Source of the DNA: JAKVAV01 sp047632755
GTDB taxonomy: Bacteria; Bacteroidota; Bacteroidia; Flavobacteriales_D; Cryomorphaceae
NCBI GenBank assembly: GCA_047632755.1
Contig: JBLIDT010000004.1
Span: 1-64,000, forward strand
Reading direction: 5' to 3'
Length of the DNA stretch: 64,000 bases
A program made the translations under genes and the position numbers. Position 1 is the first letter of the stretch. Each line of letters starts with the position of its first letter. Below are positions 41,422-50,178 of the stretch, one piece after another. The notes beneath the pieces were generated by a model that saw only the letters and a list, made by a program, of their open reading frames with translations, ran no database searches and was not told where the DNA came from.

Positions 41422-41929
41422 GGAGCGCCTGAACGAAATCACCACTTTGATTTTTGATGTCGATGGTGTTTTTACGGATGGAATGGTTCTGGTGATGCCC
41501 GATGGGCAATTCGTGCGGAGAATGAATTCAAAAGATAGCTATGCTTTGCAGTTTGCTGTTAAGAAAGGGCTGCGTATTGCCATCATCACTGGCGGAAACT
41601 CGATTGCCGTGCGGGATGGACTGCACAGTTTAGGTGTTAAACACATTTTTCTACAAAGCCGAAATAAAGAGCAAGTCTTTGATACCTTTGTGGAAAATCA
41701 GGGCATCACAGCTTCTGAAGTACTTTATATGGGAGATGATATTCCTGATTATAGGGTAATGGAGAAGTGTGGTTTAGCGACATGTCCCGCCGATGCAGCC
41801 GAAGAGATTAAAAGCATAAGCGATTATGTTTCGGTGAAGAAAGGGGGACATGGATGTGTGAGAGATATCATCGAACAAACCCTTAAAGTACAAGGGAAAT
41901 GGTTTGATGAGGATGCCCTTGAATGGTAA
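41405..41929 (+). CDS. kdsC: 3-deoxy-D-manno-octulosonate 8-phosphate phosphatase (KdsC-type HAD)
   Basis: 174 aa, no cap domain. Motif I TLIFDVDGVFTDG (Asp18, Asp20), motif II ITGGNS, motif III/IV YMGDDIPDYRVMEKCGLATCPADAAEEIK and the terminal GGHGCVRDIIE loop are diagnostic of KdsC/YrbI. It removes phosphate from Kdo-8-P made by KdsA, which is encoded 23 kb away in this window. The start overlaps the DUF2520 gene; UbiA follows after 3 bp. Confidence 0.9.
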   Translation: MSRSYKERLNEITTLIFDVDGVFTDGMVLVMPDGQFVRRMNSKDSYALQFAVKKGLRIAIITGGNSIAVRDGLHSLGVKHIFLQSRNKEQVFDTFVENQGITASEVLYMGDDIPDYRVMEKCGLATCPADAAEEIKSISDYVSVKKGGHGCVRDIIEQTLKVQGKWFDEDALEW

Positions 41930-41932
41930 GTC

Positions 41933-42928
41933 ATGCAAGCATTTTTCCAATTTCTGCGTCTCACTCGTCCGCTGAATTTAGTCATCATCGCACTCACCAT
42001 GGTGCTGATGAGGTATTTTGTACTCAGACCCCTCGTAGAAGTAAATGGCTATGAGCTTCAGCTCACTCTTTGGCAGTTTATTATTCTAGTAATAAGTACT
42101 GTGCTCATTGCAGCAGCGGGAAATATTATCAACGACTATTTCGATCAACGTACCGACAGAGTAAATAAACCTAACGACATTATTGTAGGCGTTCATGTGA
42201 AACGGCGCGTTGCCATGTTTGTGCATCAAATTTTCAATTTGATTGGATTGGCAATGGCGGTTTATCTCGCCTATTCCATCGGCATGTGGAAGCTCAGTAT
42301 TGTGAGTTTTTTCGCTGCGGCAAGTTTGTGGTTTTACAGCGTTCAGTTTAAGCGCGACTTGATTGTTGGAAATGTTCTCATAGCCATACTTGCAGGGCTG
42401 GTGCCGATACTCGTAGGGATTTATGAGATACCCCTTCTCATCGAAACATACGGCCAAGAGGTGGTTCAGTATTTTCGCATCCAACGACCTAGTGAGGACC
42501 CTGCGCTGTACTTCAAGTTGTTGTTCTACTTCATTCTGGGTTATGCCACTTTTGCTTTTGCGCTCAACCTCATTCGTGAGTTGCAAAAGGATATGGCCGA
42601 TGTAAAAGGCGATGCCCGAATAGGAGCCCGCACGGTGCCATTGGTCTTTGGAATCAAGAATGCGAAGAAGGTTACTGCCGTATTGATTGTGGGTGCCATC
42701 ATTGCACTTGTGATCTTACAACAAAAAGTCGTGAACGATCCATACTCCCTTATATACATGCTGTCCGCAGTAATTTTGCCTTTGTTGGCAGGTCTTTGGG
42801 TAAACCATCGAGCGGTAAAACGTCCGCAATTTGTAAGGGCGGGAAATTTTATGAAACTAGCGATGCTGGGCGGTTTGCTTTACAGCATTGTTCATTATTA
42901 CATCTACTACGCTGGTGAGTTATCTTGA
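41933..42928 (+). CDS. UbiA-family prenyltransferase (geranylgeranylglycerol-phosphate type)
   Basis: 331 aa, about nine membrane segments. First Asp-rich motif NIINDYFDQRTDRVNKPND (NDxxDxxxD) and second motif KDMADVKGDARIGARTVPLVFG, both binding prenyl diphosphate through magnesium. The N-terminus LRLTRPLNLVIIALTM is the common UbiA opening. The Bacteroidota members near kdsC and maf are usually labelled geranylgeranylglycerol-phosphate geranylgeranyltransferase, but the actual acceptor (quinone, heme or glycerol lipid) cannot be read from sequence. It overlaps maf by 14 bp. Confidence 0.88.
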   Translation: MQAFFQFLRLTRPLNLVIIALTMVLMRYFVLRPLVEVNGYELQLTLWQFIILVISTVLIAAAGNIINDYFDQRTDRVNKPNDIIVGVHVKRRVAMFVHQIFNLIGLAMAVYLAYSIGMWKLSIVSFFAAASLWFYSVQFKRDLIVGNVLIAILAGLVPILVGIYEIPLLIETYGQEVVQYFRIQRPSEDPALYFKLLFYFILGYATFAFALNLIRELQKDMADVKGDARIGARTVPLVFGIKNAKKVTAVLIVGAIIALVILQQKVVNDPYSLIYMLSAVILPLLAGLWVNHRAVKRPQFVRAGNFMKLAMLGGLLYSIVHYYIYYAGELS

Positions 42929-43502
42929 TCTCAAAGGAAAGAAGATCGTATTGGCTTCAAAATCGCCTAGACGACAAGAGCTCATGAAAGGACTAGGAAT
43001 TCCTTTTGAAGTGAGAACGAAAGAAGTGAATGAAGATTTTGACCCCAACCTCCAAGGAGCTGAAATACCTCTTTATCTCGCCGAGAAGAAAGCGAATGCC
43101 TTCAAATCCGACTTGAGTGAGGGAGAAGTTTTAGTGACTTCCGACACAGTGGTTTGGCTGGGCGATCATGTTTTTAACAAGCCCGAGAACGCTGAAGAAG
43201 CGGTGGCTATGATTACTGAACTTTCGGGGAGAACGCACGAAGTGATTACCGCTGTTTGCCTGACTTCTTCCGAAAAAAAAATCGTAGTGAGTGAAACTAC
43301 GAAGGTGCATTTTGCTCAGGTAGAACGAGAAGCCATCGAATGGTATGTAAGCGAATTCAATCCTTTTGATAAAGCAGGAGCGTATGGCATTCAGGAGTGG
43401 ATCGGCTATGTCGGCATTGAAAAAATTGAGGGCTCATTTTACAATGTCATGGGCTTCCCTACTCGACTATTCTACAACGAGCTAAAGAAATTCATTGAGT
43501 AA
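42915..43502 (+). CDS. maf: Maf family nucleoside triphosphate pyrophosphatase
   Basis: 195 aa from GTG 42915 (MSYLDLKGKKIVLASKSPRRQELM); an in-frame TTG lies nine codons earlier. IVLASKSPRRQEL, the catalytic region VTSDTVVWLGD, GRTHEVITAVCL and the C-terminal KAGAYGIQEWIGYVGIEKIEGSFYNVMGFP are the Maf family blocks. The YhdE-like form hydrolyses dTTP/UTP and modified nucleotides. It overlaps UbiA by 14 bp and shares its last base with the bshB1 ATG. Confidence 0.93.
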   Translation: MSYLDLKGKKIVLASKSPRRQELMKGLGIPFEVRTKEVNEDFDPNLQGAEIPLYLAEKKANAFKSDLSEGEVLVTSDTVVWLGDHVFNKPENAEEAVAMITELSGRTHEVITAVCLTSSEKKIVVSETTKVHFAQVEREAIEWYVSEFNPFDKAGAYGIQEWIGYVGIEKIEGSFYNVMGFPTRLFYNELKKFIE

Positions 43503-44224
43503 TGAAATTGGATATCCTAGCCATTGCGGCTCACCCCGACGACGTTGAACTAAGTTCTTCTGGTACGATTATCAAGTCCATTTTGCAAGGAAAGAAAGTG
43601 GGAATCCTCGACCTAAGCAAAGGTGAGCTCGGAACTCGAGGCACTCCTGAGATTAGAGCAATGGAGGCAGCGCGAGCTTCAGAAATTATGGGGTTGACCG
43701 TTCGTGAGAACATCGGTCTTCCCGACGGATTTCTGAACAATGTCAAAGAGCAGCAATTGGCTATTATTCCCTTTATCAGGAAATACCGCCCCGATATTGT
43801 TTTGGCGAACGCCTTGACAGATCGCCACCCCGATCACGGAATGGGCGCAGCACTAGCAGCAAAGTCATGCTTTTTGAGTGGCCTCAAAGCGATCTCAACT
43901 GTTGATGAAAATGGCAATGCTCAAGAAGCTTGGCGTCCCAGAGCTGTATACCATTATATCCAAGACCGCTTTATGCATCCTGATTTCGTAGTAGATATCT
44001 CGGATCAATGGGAGCAAAAGGTAAAATCGATTGAGGCGTTCTCAAGTCAATTCTTCGTGGGAAAAGAGGAAAGTGAGCCTGCTACCCCTATTTCTACACC
44101 AGAGTTTATGATGTTTCTTGAATCACGGGCCCGTGAATACGGTCGCTCTATCGGCGTTCAATTTGGAGAAGGCTTTGTAGCCGAAAGAACCATCGGAGTT
44201 TCATATCTGTCGGATCTTCTTTAA
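43502..44224 (+). CDS. bshB1: Bacillithiol biosynthesis deacetylase BshB1
   Basis: 240-aa LmbE/PIG-L zinc hydrolase. AIAAHPDDVELSSSGTI holds the zinc motif HPDD (11-14), with the later NALTDRHPDHGMGA His pair. The PIG-L sequence with ELGTRGTPEIRAMEAARASEIMGL and RTIGVSYLSDLL matches BshB1. It deacetylates GlcNAc-malate to GlcN-malate in bacillithiol synthesis. Last gene of the run that starts at ccmB; its stop overlaps that of the convergent copA gene (TTAA). Confidence 0.92.
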   Translation: MKLDILAIAAHPDDVELSSSGTIIKSILQGKKVGILDLSKGELGTRGTPEIRAMEAARASEIMGLTVRENIGLPDGFLNNVKEQQLAIIPFIRKYRPDIVLANALTDRHPDHGMGAALAAKSCFLSGLKAISTVDENGNAQEAWRPRAVYHYIQDRFMHPDFVVDISDQWEQKVKSIEAFSSQFFVGKEESEPATPISTPEFMMFLESRAREYGRSIGVQFGEGFVAERTIGVSYLSDLL

Positions 44225-46314
44225 TCGATCTTCTTCACTTTTAATCGCAATGAATTTCCAATAACAATCACATCTGAGAATGCCATGGATAATGCTGCCA
44301 CCATTGGGTTGAGCAGGCCTACGGCCGCGATGGGAATTGCCAGAGCATTATAAAAGAAAGCCCAAAAGAGATTTTGCTTAATTGTTTTGTAGGTGTGTTG
44401 CGATATCTTAAAAGCTTCTACCAGCGCTTTCATTTCATCGTGCCGCATCAAAACGATACGCGCCGAATCAATCGCGAGAGATGTGGCGCCTCCAGGAGAA
44501 ATTCCGACCTGTGCCCTTGATAGCGAAGGTCCATCGTTGATTCCATCGCCTACCATCACTACTGTTTTACTCTCAGAAAGCGTTTCAATGTACTTGAGCT
44601 TTTCATCGGGTTTCATCGCTGCGTGATATGCTTTGATCCCCAGTTTCTTTGCCACTTGCGCCACTTTCTTCTCTCGGTCTCCCGAAAGGATTCTGGTTTC
44701 AAGACCCGCTTTCTTGAAAGCATCTACCATTTCTTTGGCGCCTTTTTTTATGCTGTCTTCGATGCTCACACGGCACACCGTATTTCCATTCAACTGGAGA
44801 ATGAGATCACTTTTACCTTCTTCGTCTTTGCCAAAAAATACTTCTTCACCAGCAAGAGTCTTTCCTTGCATTCCAAACCCTTTTACCTCCCGGATTTCAG
44901 AAATTGATTCCCCTTCGGTATTTGCCATTTGGCTAACTAGAGATCTAGCGATGGGATGCGATGAATGGTTTTCCAAGGATTTAATCAGCTCTTTTGCTCT
45001 AAGTCCAATTTCGTTTTCGGCTAATTCCATGGAGAATTTCCCCGTGGTCAAGGTTCCTGTTTTATCGAAAAGAATCACATCAGCTTTGGCGAATCTCTCG
45101 AGCGTGTTTCCTCCTTTCAGAAGAATCCCCGCTTTGGCTGCTCGACCTATTCCCGCAACTACGGCGGTAGGAGTGGCCAGACCCATAGCACATGGGCATG
45201 ATATGACGAGAACTGCGATGGAGTTCATAATGGATTGAGTCAAGCCTATTTCGAAAACAAAGTAGGCGAGGAGGAAGGTTAAACTCGCTATACCGAGAAC
45301 TACGGGGACAAATATTCCACTGACCTTATCACCGAGGATTTGAATATCGGGCTGTTCGCGTCTAGCCCGCTTTACCAGAGAGATTATTTTTTCTAAAGTG
45401 GAGTCTTTGGCGGTTGCAGTGGCTTCTATTCGGCAATTGCCTTCGAGAATGGTTGTGCCCGAGAACAATTGATCGGCTATCTTTTTTACCACAACAGCAC
45501 TCTCACCTGTGATAGCCGATTCATCAACTTCAATATTTCCCGAAAGGATGGTGCCATCTATTGGAACGTGATCACCTTGATTGATTTGTAATTCGTCTCC
45601 GATTTTGACCGCCTTTGGTTCAGTTTCAAAGAGTTTCTCTTTGCCGTTAACGCGCATCACTATTCGCGCTACTGCAGATTGAAGCTTGGTGAGTTCGCCG
45701 ATTTGTTCAGATGTCTTTTTAACCGCCCTGTACTCGATGACATTGCCCAAGAGCACCAGAGTGATGATCATGGCTGCCGTTTCGAAGAACATGAATTCGT
45801 GCATTTTAGGAGTGCCCCAATTCATGAAAGTCCCTGCAAGGCTATAGAAATAAGCGGCACTTGATCCGATGAAAATCAGGACATCCATATTGGCCATCCC
45901 AGCTTTGATACTTCCCCAAGCAGATCTCCCAAAGTGAGCTGTACCTAGAATGAAAACAGGCGTGGCTAGAGAAATTTGAACGATCGGATTGTTGATCCAC
46001 CAACTTTGTGGCACAAACATGTGGAGGAAGAGTGGGAGCGAAAGAATAAGTGAAAAAAGAAACTTCTTCTCAATGCTGCTCAGTCCTTTCGGCGCAGCTT
46101 CATCTCCTTCAACGACGGAATAACCGAGACTTTCAATTTTTTTGACAGCTTCATTTTTTGAATGATTCTCCACGAGGGTAAACGAAACTTCTCCATCACT
46201 AAAACTGGCATGAGCATCTTTAAATCCTGATTTTTTCAACGTTTTACTGATTCCTGCAGCACAGTTTGAGCAGGTCATGCCGTCTACCTTTAACACTACT
46301 TCTTCGATTGCCAT
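44221..46314 (-). CDS. copA: Heavy-metal (Cu+) translocating P-type ATPase
   Basis: About 697 aa. One N-terminal heavy-metal domain with VDGMTCSNCAAG (Cys15, Cys18), eight membrane segments, the transport motif SCPCAMGLATPTA (about 371), phosphorylation site DKTGTLT (about 414), HSSHPIAR (HP motif) and GDGINDGPSLSRA (about 586). The CPC motif and sequence point to P1B-1 copper export. An ATG 11 codons upstream (46347) is in frame, but a -7 box lies between it and the chosen start, and the family usually begins near the metal domain. Divergent from tetR. Confidence 0.93.
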   Translation of the reverse strand: MAIEEVVLKVDGMTCSNCAAGISKTLKKSGFKDAHASFSDGEVSFTLVENHSKNEAVKKIESLGYSVVEGDEAAPKGLSSIEKKFLFSLILSLPLFLHMFVPQSWWINNPIVQISLATPVFILGTAHFGRSAWGSIKAGMANMDVLIFIGSSAAYFYSLAGTFMNWGTPKMHEFMFFETAAMIITLVLLGNVIEYRAVKKTSEQIGELTKLQSAVARIVMRVNGKEKLFETEPKAVKIGDELQINQGDHVPIDGTILSGNIEVDESAITGESAVVVKKIADQLFSGTTILEGNCRIEATATAKDSTLEKIISLVKRARREQPDIQILGDKVSGIFVPVVLGIASLTFLLAYFVFEIGLTQSIMNSIAVLVISCPCAMGLATPTAVVAGIGRAAKAGILLKGGNTLERFAKADVILFDKTGTLTTGKFSMELAENEIGLRAKELIKSLENHSSHPIARSLVSQMANTEGESISEIREVKGFGMQGKTLAGEEVFFGKDEEGKSDLILQLNGNTVCRVSIEDSIKKGAKEMVDAFKKAGLETRILSGDREKKVAQVAKKLGIKAYHAAMKPDEKLKYIETLSESKTVVMVGDGINDGPSLSRAQVGISPGGATSLAIDSARIVLMRHDEMKALVEAFKISQHTYKTIKQNLFWAFFYNALAIPIAAVGLLNPMVAALSMAFSDVIVIGNSLRLKVKKID

Positions 46315-46318
46315 ACTG

Positions 46319-46326
46319 CAAAAATA
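46319..46326 (-). promoter_or_regulatory. Possible -7 element of copA (TATTTTTG), 5 nt before the start codon
   Basis: Exact TAnnTTTG match on the minus strand. If used, initiation would be at or beside the ATG at 46314, giving a leaderless message. It may instead be chance. Confidence 0.35.
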
Positions 46327-46404
46327 CACCTTCATATCCTTACTCATTCAAAAGACATCCTACTTAAAGTGTGAGTGAGTTGAACAATTTGAAGGTTATA
46401 GTAT

Positions 46405-46429
46405 TATATTTGCGTGTAATATTCGCAAA
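46405..46429 (+). promoter_or_regulatory. tetR promoter -7 box (TATATTTG) overlapped by dyad TTTGCG-N9-CGCAAA
   Basis: TATATTTG at 46405-46412 ends 29 bp before the tetR ATG. Its last four bases start a perfect 6-bp inverted repeat, TTTGCG (46409-46414) and CGCAAA (46424-46429), spaced by 9 bp. A dyad over the core promoter of a TetR gene is the usual place for autoregulation. A TTG lies 22 bp upstream of the box. Confidence 0.55.
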
Positions 46430-46440
46430 AGAAAAAAAAT

Positions 46441-47124
46441 ATGCCTTCTTTTTTGGCAAACGTCAGGATTGATGTGAGCAATAAGATTTTTTTGAAAGAT
46501 CCCAACAGTTCTGATTTGGGGAAAGATATCTTGAGGAAAGGTTTGATCATGATTGATGAGCTCGGTCTTGAAAAATTCACTTTCAAAAAATTGGCGAGCG
46601 AAGTTGGAACTACGGAAAGCGCAGTCTATCGTTATTTTGAGAACAAGCATAAACTTCTCCATTACTATGTTTCTTGGTATTGGGGATGGCTCGAGTATAA
46701 CTTAGCTTTTGGCACAGCAAATATTGACTCGGATAAAAAGCGACTCGAAACAGCCATAAAAATCATCACGAGAGATTTAACTGTAATAAAATCTGCGTCG
46801 TTTGATTTGAATAGCCTTCAAAGGGTCATTGTGGCTGAAGGGGCGAAGTCATACCATACCAAGTCGGTAGACGATGAAAATAAGGAAGGACTGTTTATTC
46901 AATTCAAAAACCTCTGCGAAAGAATGTCAAAGATGATTTTGCAATTGGCACCCAAATATCCTTTTGCACACTCGCTGGCTTCACTTTTTATTGAATCACA
47001 TTTAGATCAGTTGTTTTTTTCGGAACATCTGCCTTCGATATGCGATTTGAATGGAAACGACAATACGCGCTTTAATTTTTACAATAATCTCATCTTAGGC
47101 TCTATAGAAAAATGGCGGGTGTAG
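46441..47124 (+). CDS. TetR family transcriptional regulator
   Basis: 227 aa. The N-terminal helix-turn-helix region (about 27-75) reads DILRKGLIMIDELGLEKFTFKKLASEVGTTESAVYRYFENKHKLLHYY, the TetR signature with AVYRYFENK. The C-terminal ligand-binding and dimerisation domain is not recognisable. The stop overlaps the start of the ABC gene by 13 bp, so it leads the TetR-ABC-HlyD-TolC operon and probably controls it. A candidate operator sits on its own promoter. Confidence 0.9.
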   Translation: MPSFLANVRIDVSNKIFLKDPNSSDLGKDILRKGLIMIDELGLEKFTFKKLASEVGTTESAVYRYFENKHKLLHYYVSWYWGWLEYNLAFGTANIDSDKKRLETAIKIITRDLTVIKSASFDLNSLQRVIVAEGAKSYHTKSVDDENKEGLFIQFKNLCERMSKMILQLAPKYPFAHSLASLFIESHLDQLFFSEHLPSICDLNGNDNTRFNFYNNLILGSIEKWRV

Positions 47125-48833
47125 AATACAATCACAGTAAACCTATCAAAAGGCTAGGTAGACTCTTGCGAAGCGAAAGGAAAATTATCTACTTGATTCT
47201 TTTCTATGCTATCGTGAATGGTATTATCGTTTTGACATTGCCGCTTGGTATTCAAGCGATTTTGAATTTTATTCTTGGTGGCCGTGTCACTTCTTCGTGG
47301 GCTATCTTGATCGTGATAGTCGTCAGTGGATTGACTATCTCCGGTTTGATTCAGATTGCACAGATGACTTTGACGGAGAAGTTGCAGCAGCGAATATTTG
47401 CCAAATCTTCCTTTGAACTGGCTGTAAGGATACCCAAAATTAAAGTCGAGTCATTTCAGAATCGGTACGCCCCCGAGATGATGAATCAATTCTTTGATAC
47501 CATCAATTTGCAAAAAGGTTTGGCGAAGCTTTTAGTTGATTTCCCAACAGCTACTTTACAAGTTTTCTTCGGATTGATATTGATCTCAGTTTATCATCCT
47601 TTCTTTCTTTTCTTCTCTTTGATTGTGATATTCCTGCTTTGGCTTCTTTTCCGCTACACAGGACCGCAAGGGGTCATTACCTCATTAAAAGAATCCTCAC
47701 ATAAATATGAGGTAGCGCATTGGCTCGAGGAAATTGCCAGAACCATGGGGACGTTTAAATTGGCTGGTATTACTGATTTGCCTTTGGTGAAAGTGGATAA
47801 ACTGATTATGGGCTATCTCTATTTTAGAAGAAAGCACTTCGGGATATTAATCACGCAGTACAAAACGATGATTGCTTTCAAGGTAGTGACTACGGGAGCG
47901 CTCTTGGTCATGGGAAGTATCCTTCTCATTGACAATCAAATTAGTCTAGGTCAGTTCGTGGCTGCAGAGATCATCATCATTTTGATCATGAACTCTATTG
48001 AGAAGCTAATTGTTGGTTTGGAATCGGTTTACGACGTATTGACTTCCGTCGAAAAACTGGGCGCACTCACAGACATGCCACTGGAAGAGAATAAAACAAA
48101 GAACCCGTCGACTCTGACAAATTGTGAAGCCTTTGCCGTTAGTGTGGAGAATCTTCAGTTTCATTATCCTGGAACGGAGCGGTCTATAATCGATAAGGCA
48201 TCTTTTGAAATTGCCCAAGGGGAAAAATTGGTTCTGGCGGGGACATCTGGATCTGGAAAGACCACTTTGCTTCAATTGCTAACGGGTATCTACGAAGATT
48301 ACCAAGGTCGAATTACATACAATGGTGTTCCTCTTTCGGCCTTATGTCACGACGATTTGAGGTTACAAATCGGTGACAACATCTGGCAGGAGACCATCTT
48401 CAAAGGTTCTGTTCGAGAGAATATAACGCTTGGGAAATCGGGTGTGACTGATGATATGGTGATGGAATCTTTGGACGCAGTAAGCGGAATCAATAGCCTC
48501 AACATGCTGGATGACGGTCTCAGCACACTTCTTTTTCCAGAAGGAGTCAAGATGCCTCGCTCATTTGCGAAAAAGATAATTCTGGCTAGGAGTATGGTTT
48601 CTCGACCCAAACTTCTTTTGATGGAAATGGAAACTGATTTTATGACAAATTCGGAACGGGAGAAATTTTATGACTATTTGCTCTCCAAACCATGGACAGT
48701 TTTGGCTGTTAGCGACGAAAGCGAGTTTATTCAAAAGGCAGATAGAATGATGTTCTTGGATAAGGGAACAATCACTTTCGTAGGAAATTTTGATGATTTT
48801 AATAACTCTGGCTATGCTGAATTTATCAGATAA
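47112..48833 (+). CDS. ABC transporter, fused membrane and ATPase domains, degenerate nucleotide-binding motifs
   Basis: 573 aa, HlyB/LapB-like type I secretion ABC protein without a peptidase domain. Six membrane helices fill the first roughly 320 residues. The ATPase half has an intact Walker A (GTSGSGKTT, about 377-386). The signature that should read LSGGQ is replaced by MPRSFAKK (about 480-487), Walker B reads LLLMEMETDF (Glu instead of Asp-Glu, about 501-510), and the switch His is replaced in VLAVSDES (about 531). It is coupled to tetR and overlaps hlyD by 20 bp. Export of a peptide or small molecule is likely; substrate unknown. Confidence 0.85.
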   Translation: MAGVEYNHSKPIKRLGRLLRSERKIIYLILFYAIVNGIIVLTLPLGIQAILNFILGGRVTSSWAILIVIVVSGLTISGLIQIAQMTLTEKLQQRIFAKSSFELAVRIPKIKVESFQNRYAPEMMNQFFDTINLQKGLAKLLVDFPTATLQVFFGLILISVYHPFFLFFSLIVIFLLWLLFRYTGPQGVITSLKESSHKYEVAHWLEEIARTMGTFKLAGITDLPLVKVDKLIMGYLYFRRKHFGILITQYKTMIAFKVVTTGALLVMGSILLIDNQISLGQFVAAEIIIILIMNSIEKLIVGLESVYDVLTSVEKLGALTDMPLEENKTKNPSTLTNCEAFAVSVENLQFHYPGTERSIIDKASFEIAQGEKLVLAGTSGSGKTTLLQLLTGIYEDYQGRITYNGVPLSALCHDDLRLQIGDNIWQETIFKGSVRENITLGKSGVTDDMVMESLDAVSGINSLNMLDDGLSTLLFPEGVKMPRSFAKKIILARSMVSRPKLLLMEMETDFMTNSEREKFYDYLLSKPWTVLAVSDESEFIQKADRMMFLDKGTITFVGNFDDFNNSGYAEFIR

Positions 48834-50178
48834 TAGAATTGACGAGTCAAAGTATAGGGATGGATTTTCCAGCCTTATGGCGGTCTCAGATAGAGACAAG
48901 CCGATTAAAAAGTTGCGGATATTTCTTTACATCACTGGCGGCTTTATAGCGTTTCTCTTTTTGCCATGGACTCAGAACGTTCGCGCACCTGGTCAGCTTA
49001 CTACATTGTACCCTGAGCAGCGTCCGCAAACCATACAGAGCGTAATTCCCGGAAGGATCGAAAAGTGGTATGTAAGAGAAGGAAATTTTGTGAATGTCGG
49101 GGATACGATTGTTCGAATTTCAGAGGTGAAGGACAGTTATTTTGACCCGCGACTGATTGAGCGAACTCAGACCCAGATTAGCAGTAAGCAAAATGCAGCG
49201 GTGAATTATACAGAAAAGGCAGAAGCACTTTCTGATCAAATAGACGCATTGACGAAATCGCGAGTCAATAAATTGGAGCAGGCTGAGAATAAGCTTATTC
49301 AATCCAACTTGAAGGTAACGTCAGACAGTATTGACTTCCAAGCAGCCCAGCTCGATTATAAAATTGCGAATCAACGACTCGATCGGATGGAAGAGTTGTT
49401 TGAGCAGGGATTAAAATCACTTACTGATTTGGAAAGCAGGCGTCTAAAAGTCCAAGAGGCCCAAGCCAAAAACATCAGTGCCGAGAACAAGTTGCTCTCT
49501 TCCAAAAATCAGTTGATTAACGCTGAGATTGAAGTAGATGCTATTGACAATGAGTACGCTGAAAAGCTAAGTAAGGCAAAGTCAGAACGAAATTCGGCCC
49601 TATCCACTTTCTATGATACTCAGGCGCAGGTTGCCAAGATGGAGAATCAGCTTTCGAATTACGTAGTAAGGCAAAGTAACTATTTCATTACGGTACCACA
49701 GGATGGATATGTGACCAAAACCATTTCGAAAGGGATCGGGGAGACGATTAAAGAAGGTACGGAGATTGTGAGTATTATGCCGGCAACTTATGATTTTGCC
49801 GTGGAGATGTTTATCGATCCTGTTGACTTTCCATTATTGCACATTGGCAATGATGTAAGGTTAATGTTTGACGGTTGGCCGGCCATTGTTTTTTCAGGGT
49901 GGCCTCAGCTGAGCAACGGAACATTCGGTGGTGAAATTCTTGCCATAGATAACTTTATATCGCCAAATGGTAAGTACAGAATATTGGTGACGCCTGACGA
50001 AGAGCAGGTGCCATGGCCCGAAGACCTCAGGGTAGGAACGGGTTCAGATGGTATTTTACTCTTTAAGGATGTTTCCTTGTGGTATGAGCTTTGGCGTCAA
50101 TTGAATGGATTCCCACCCGATTACTATATGAACTTGAACGGAGAGAATCAAAACTCTAATTCAAAAGGCGGGAAATGA
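48814..50178 (+). CDS. HlyD-family periplasmic adaptor of the ABC exporter
   Basis: 454 aa from ATG 48814 (MLNLSDNRIDESKY). One inner-membrane anchor (about 35-53), then half a biotinyl-lipoyl domain (IPGRIEKWYVREGNFVNVGDTIVRI), a long coiled-coil hairpin (about 120-290), the second lipoyl half (VPQDGYVTKTISKGIGETIKEGTEIVSI) and a beta-barrel region (DFPLLHIGNDVRLMFDGWPAIVFSGWP). This is the architecture of type I secretion adaptors bridging the ABC protein and TolC. Its stop overlaps the TolC start (ATGA). Confidence 0.9.
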   Translation: MLNLSDNRIDESKYRDGFSSLMAVSDRDKPIKKLRIFLYITGGFIAFLFLPWTQNVRAPGQLTTLYPEQRPQTIQSVIPGRIEKWYVREGNFVNVGDTIVRISEVKDSYFDPRLIERTQTQISSKQNAAVNYTEKAEALSDQIDALTKSRVNKLEQAENKLIQSNLKVTSDSIDFQAAQLDYKIANQRLDRMEELFEQGLKSLTDLESRRLKVQEAQAKNISAENKLLSSKNQLINAEIEVDAIDNEYAEKLSKAKSERNSALSTFYDTQAQVAKMENQLSNYVVRQSNYFITVPQDGYVTKTISKGIGETIKEGTEIVSIMPATYDFAVEMFIDPVDFPLLHIGNDVRLMFDGWPAIVFSGWPQLSNGTFGGEILAIDNFISPNGKYRILVTPDEEQVPWPEDLRVGTGSDGILLFKDVSLWYELWRQLNGFPPDYYMNLNGENQNSNSKGGK

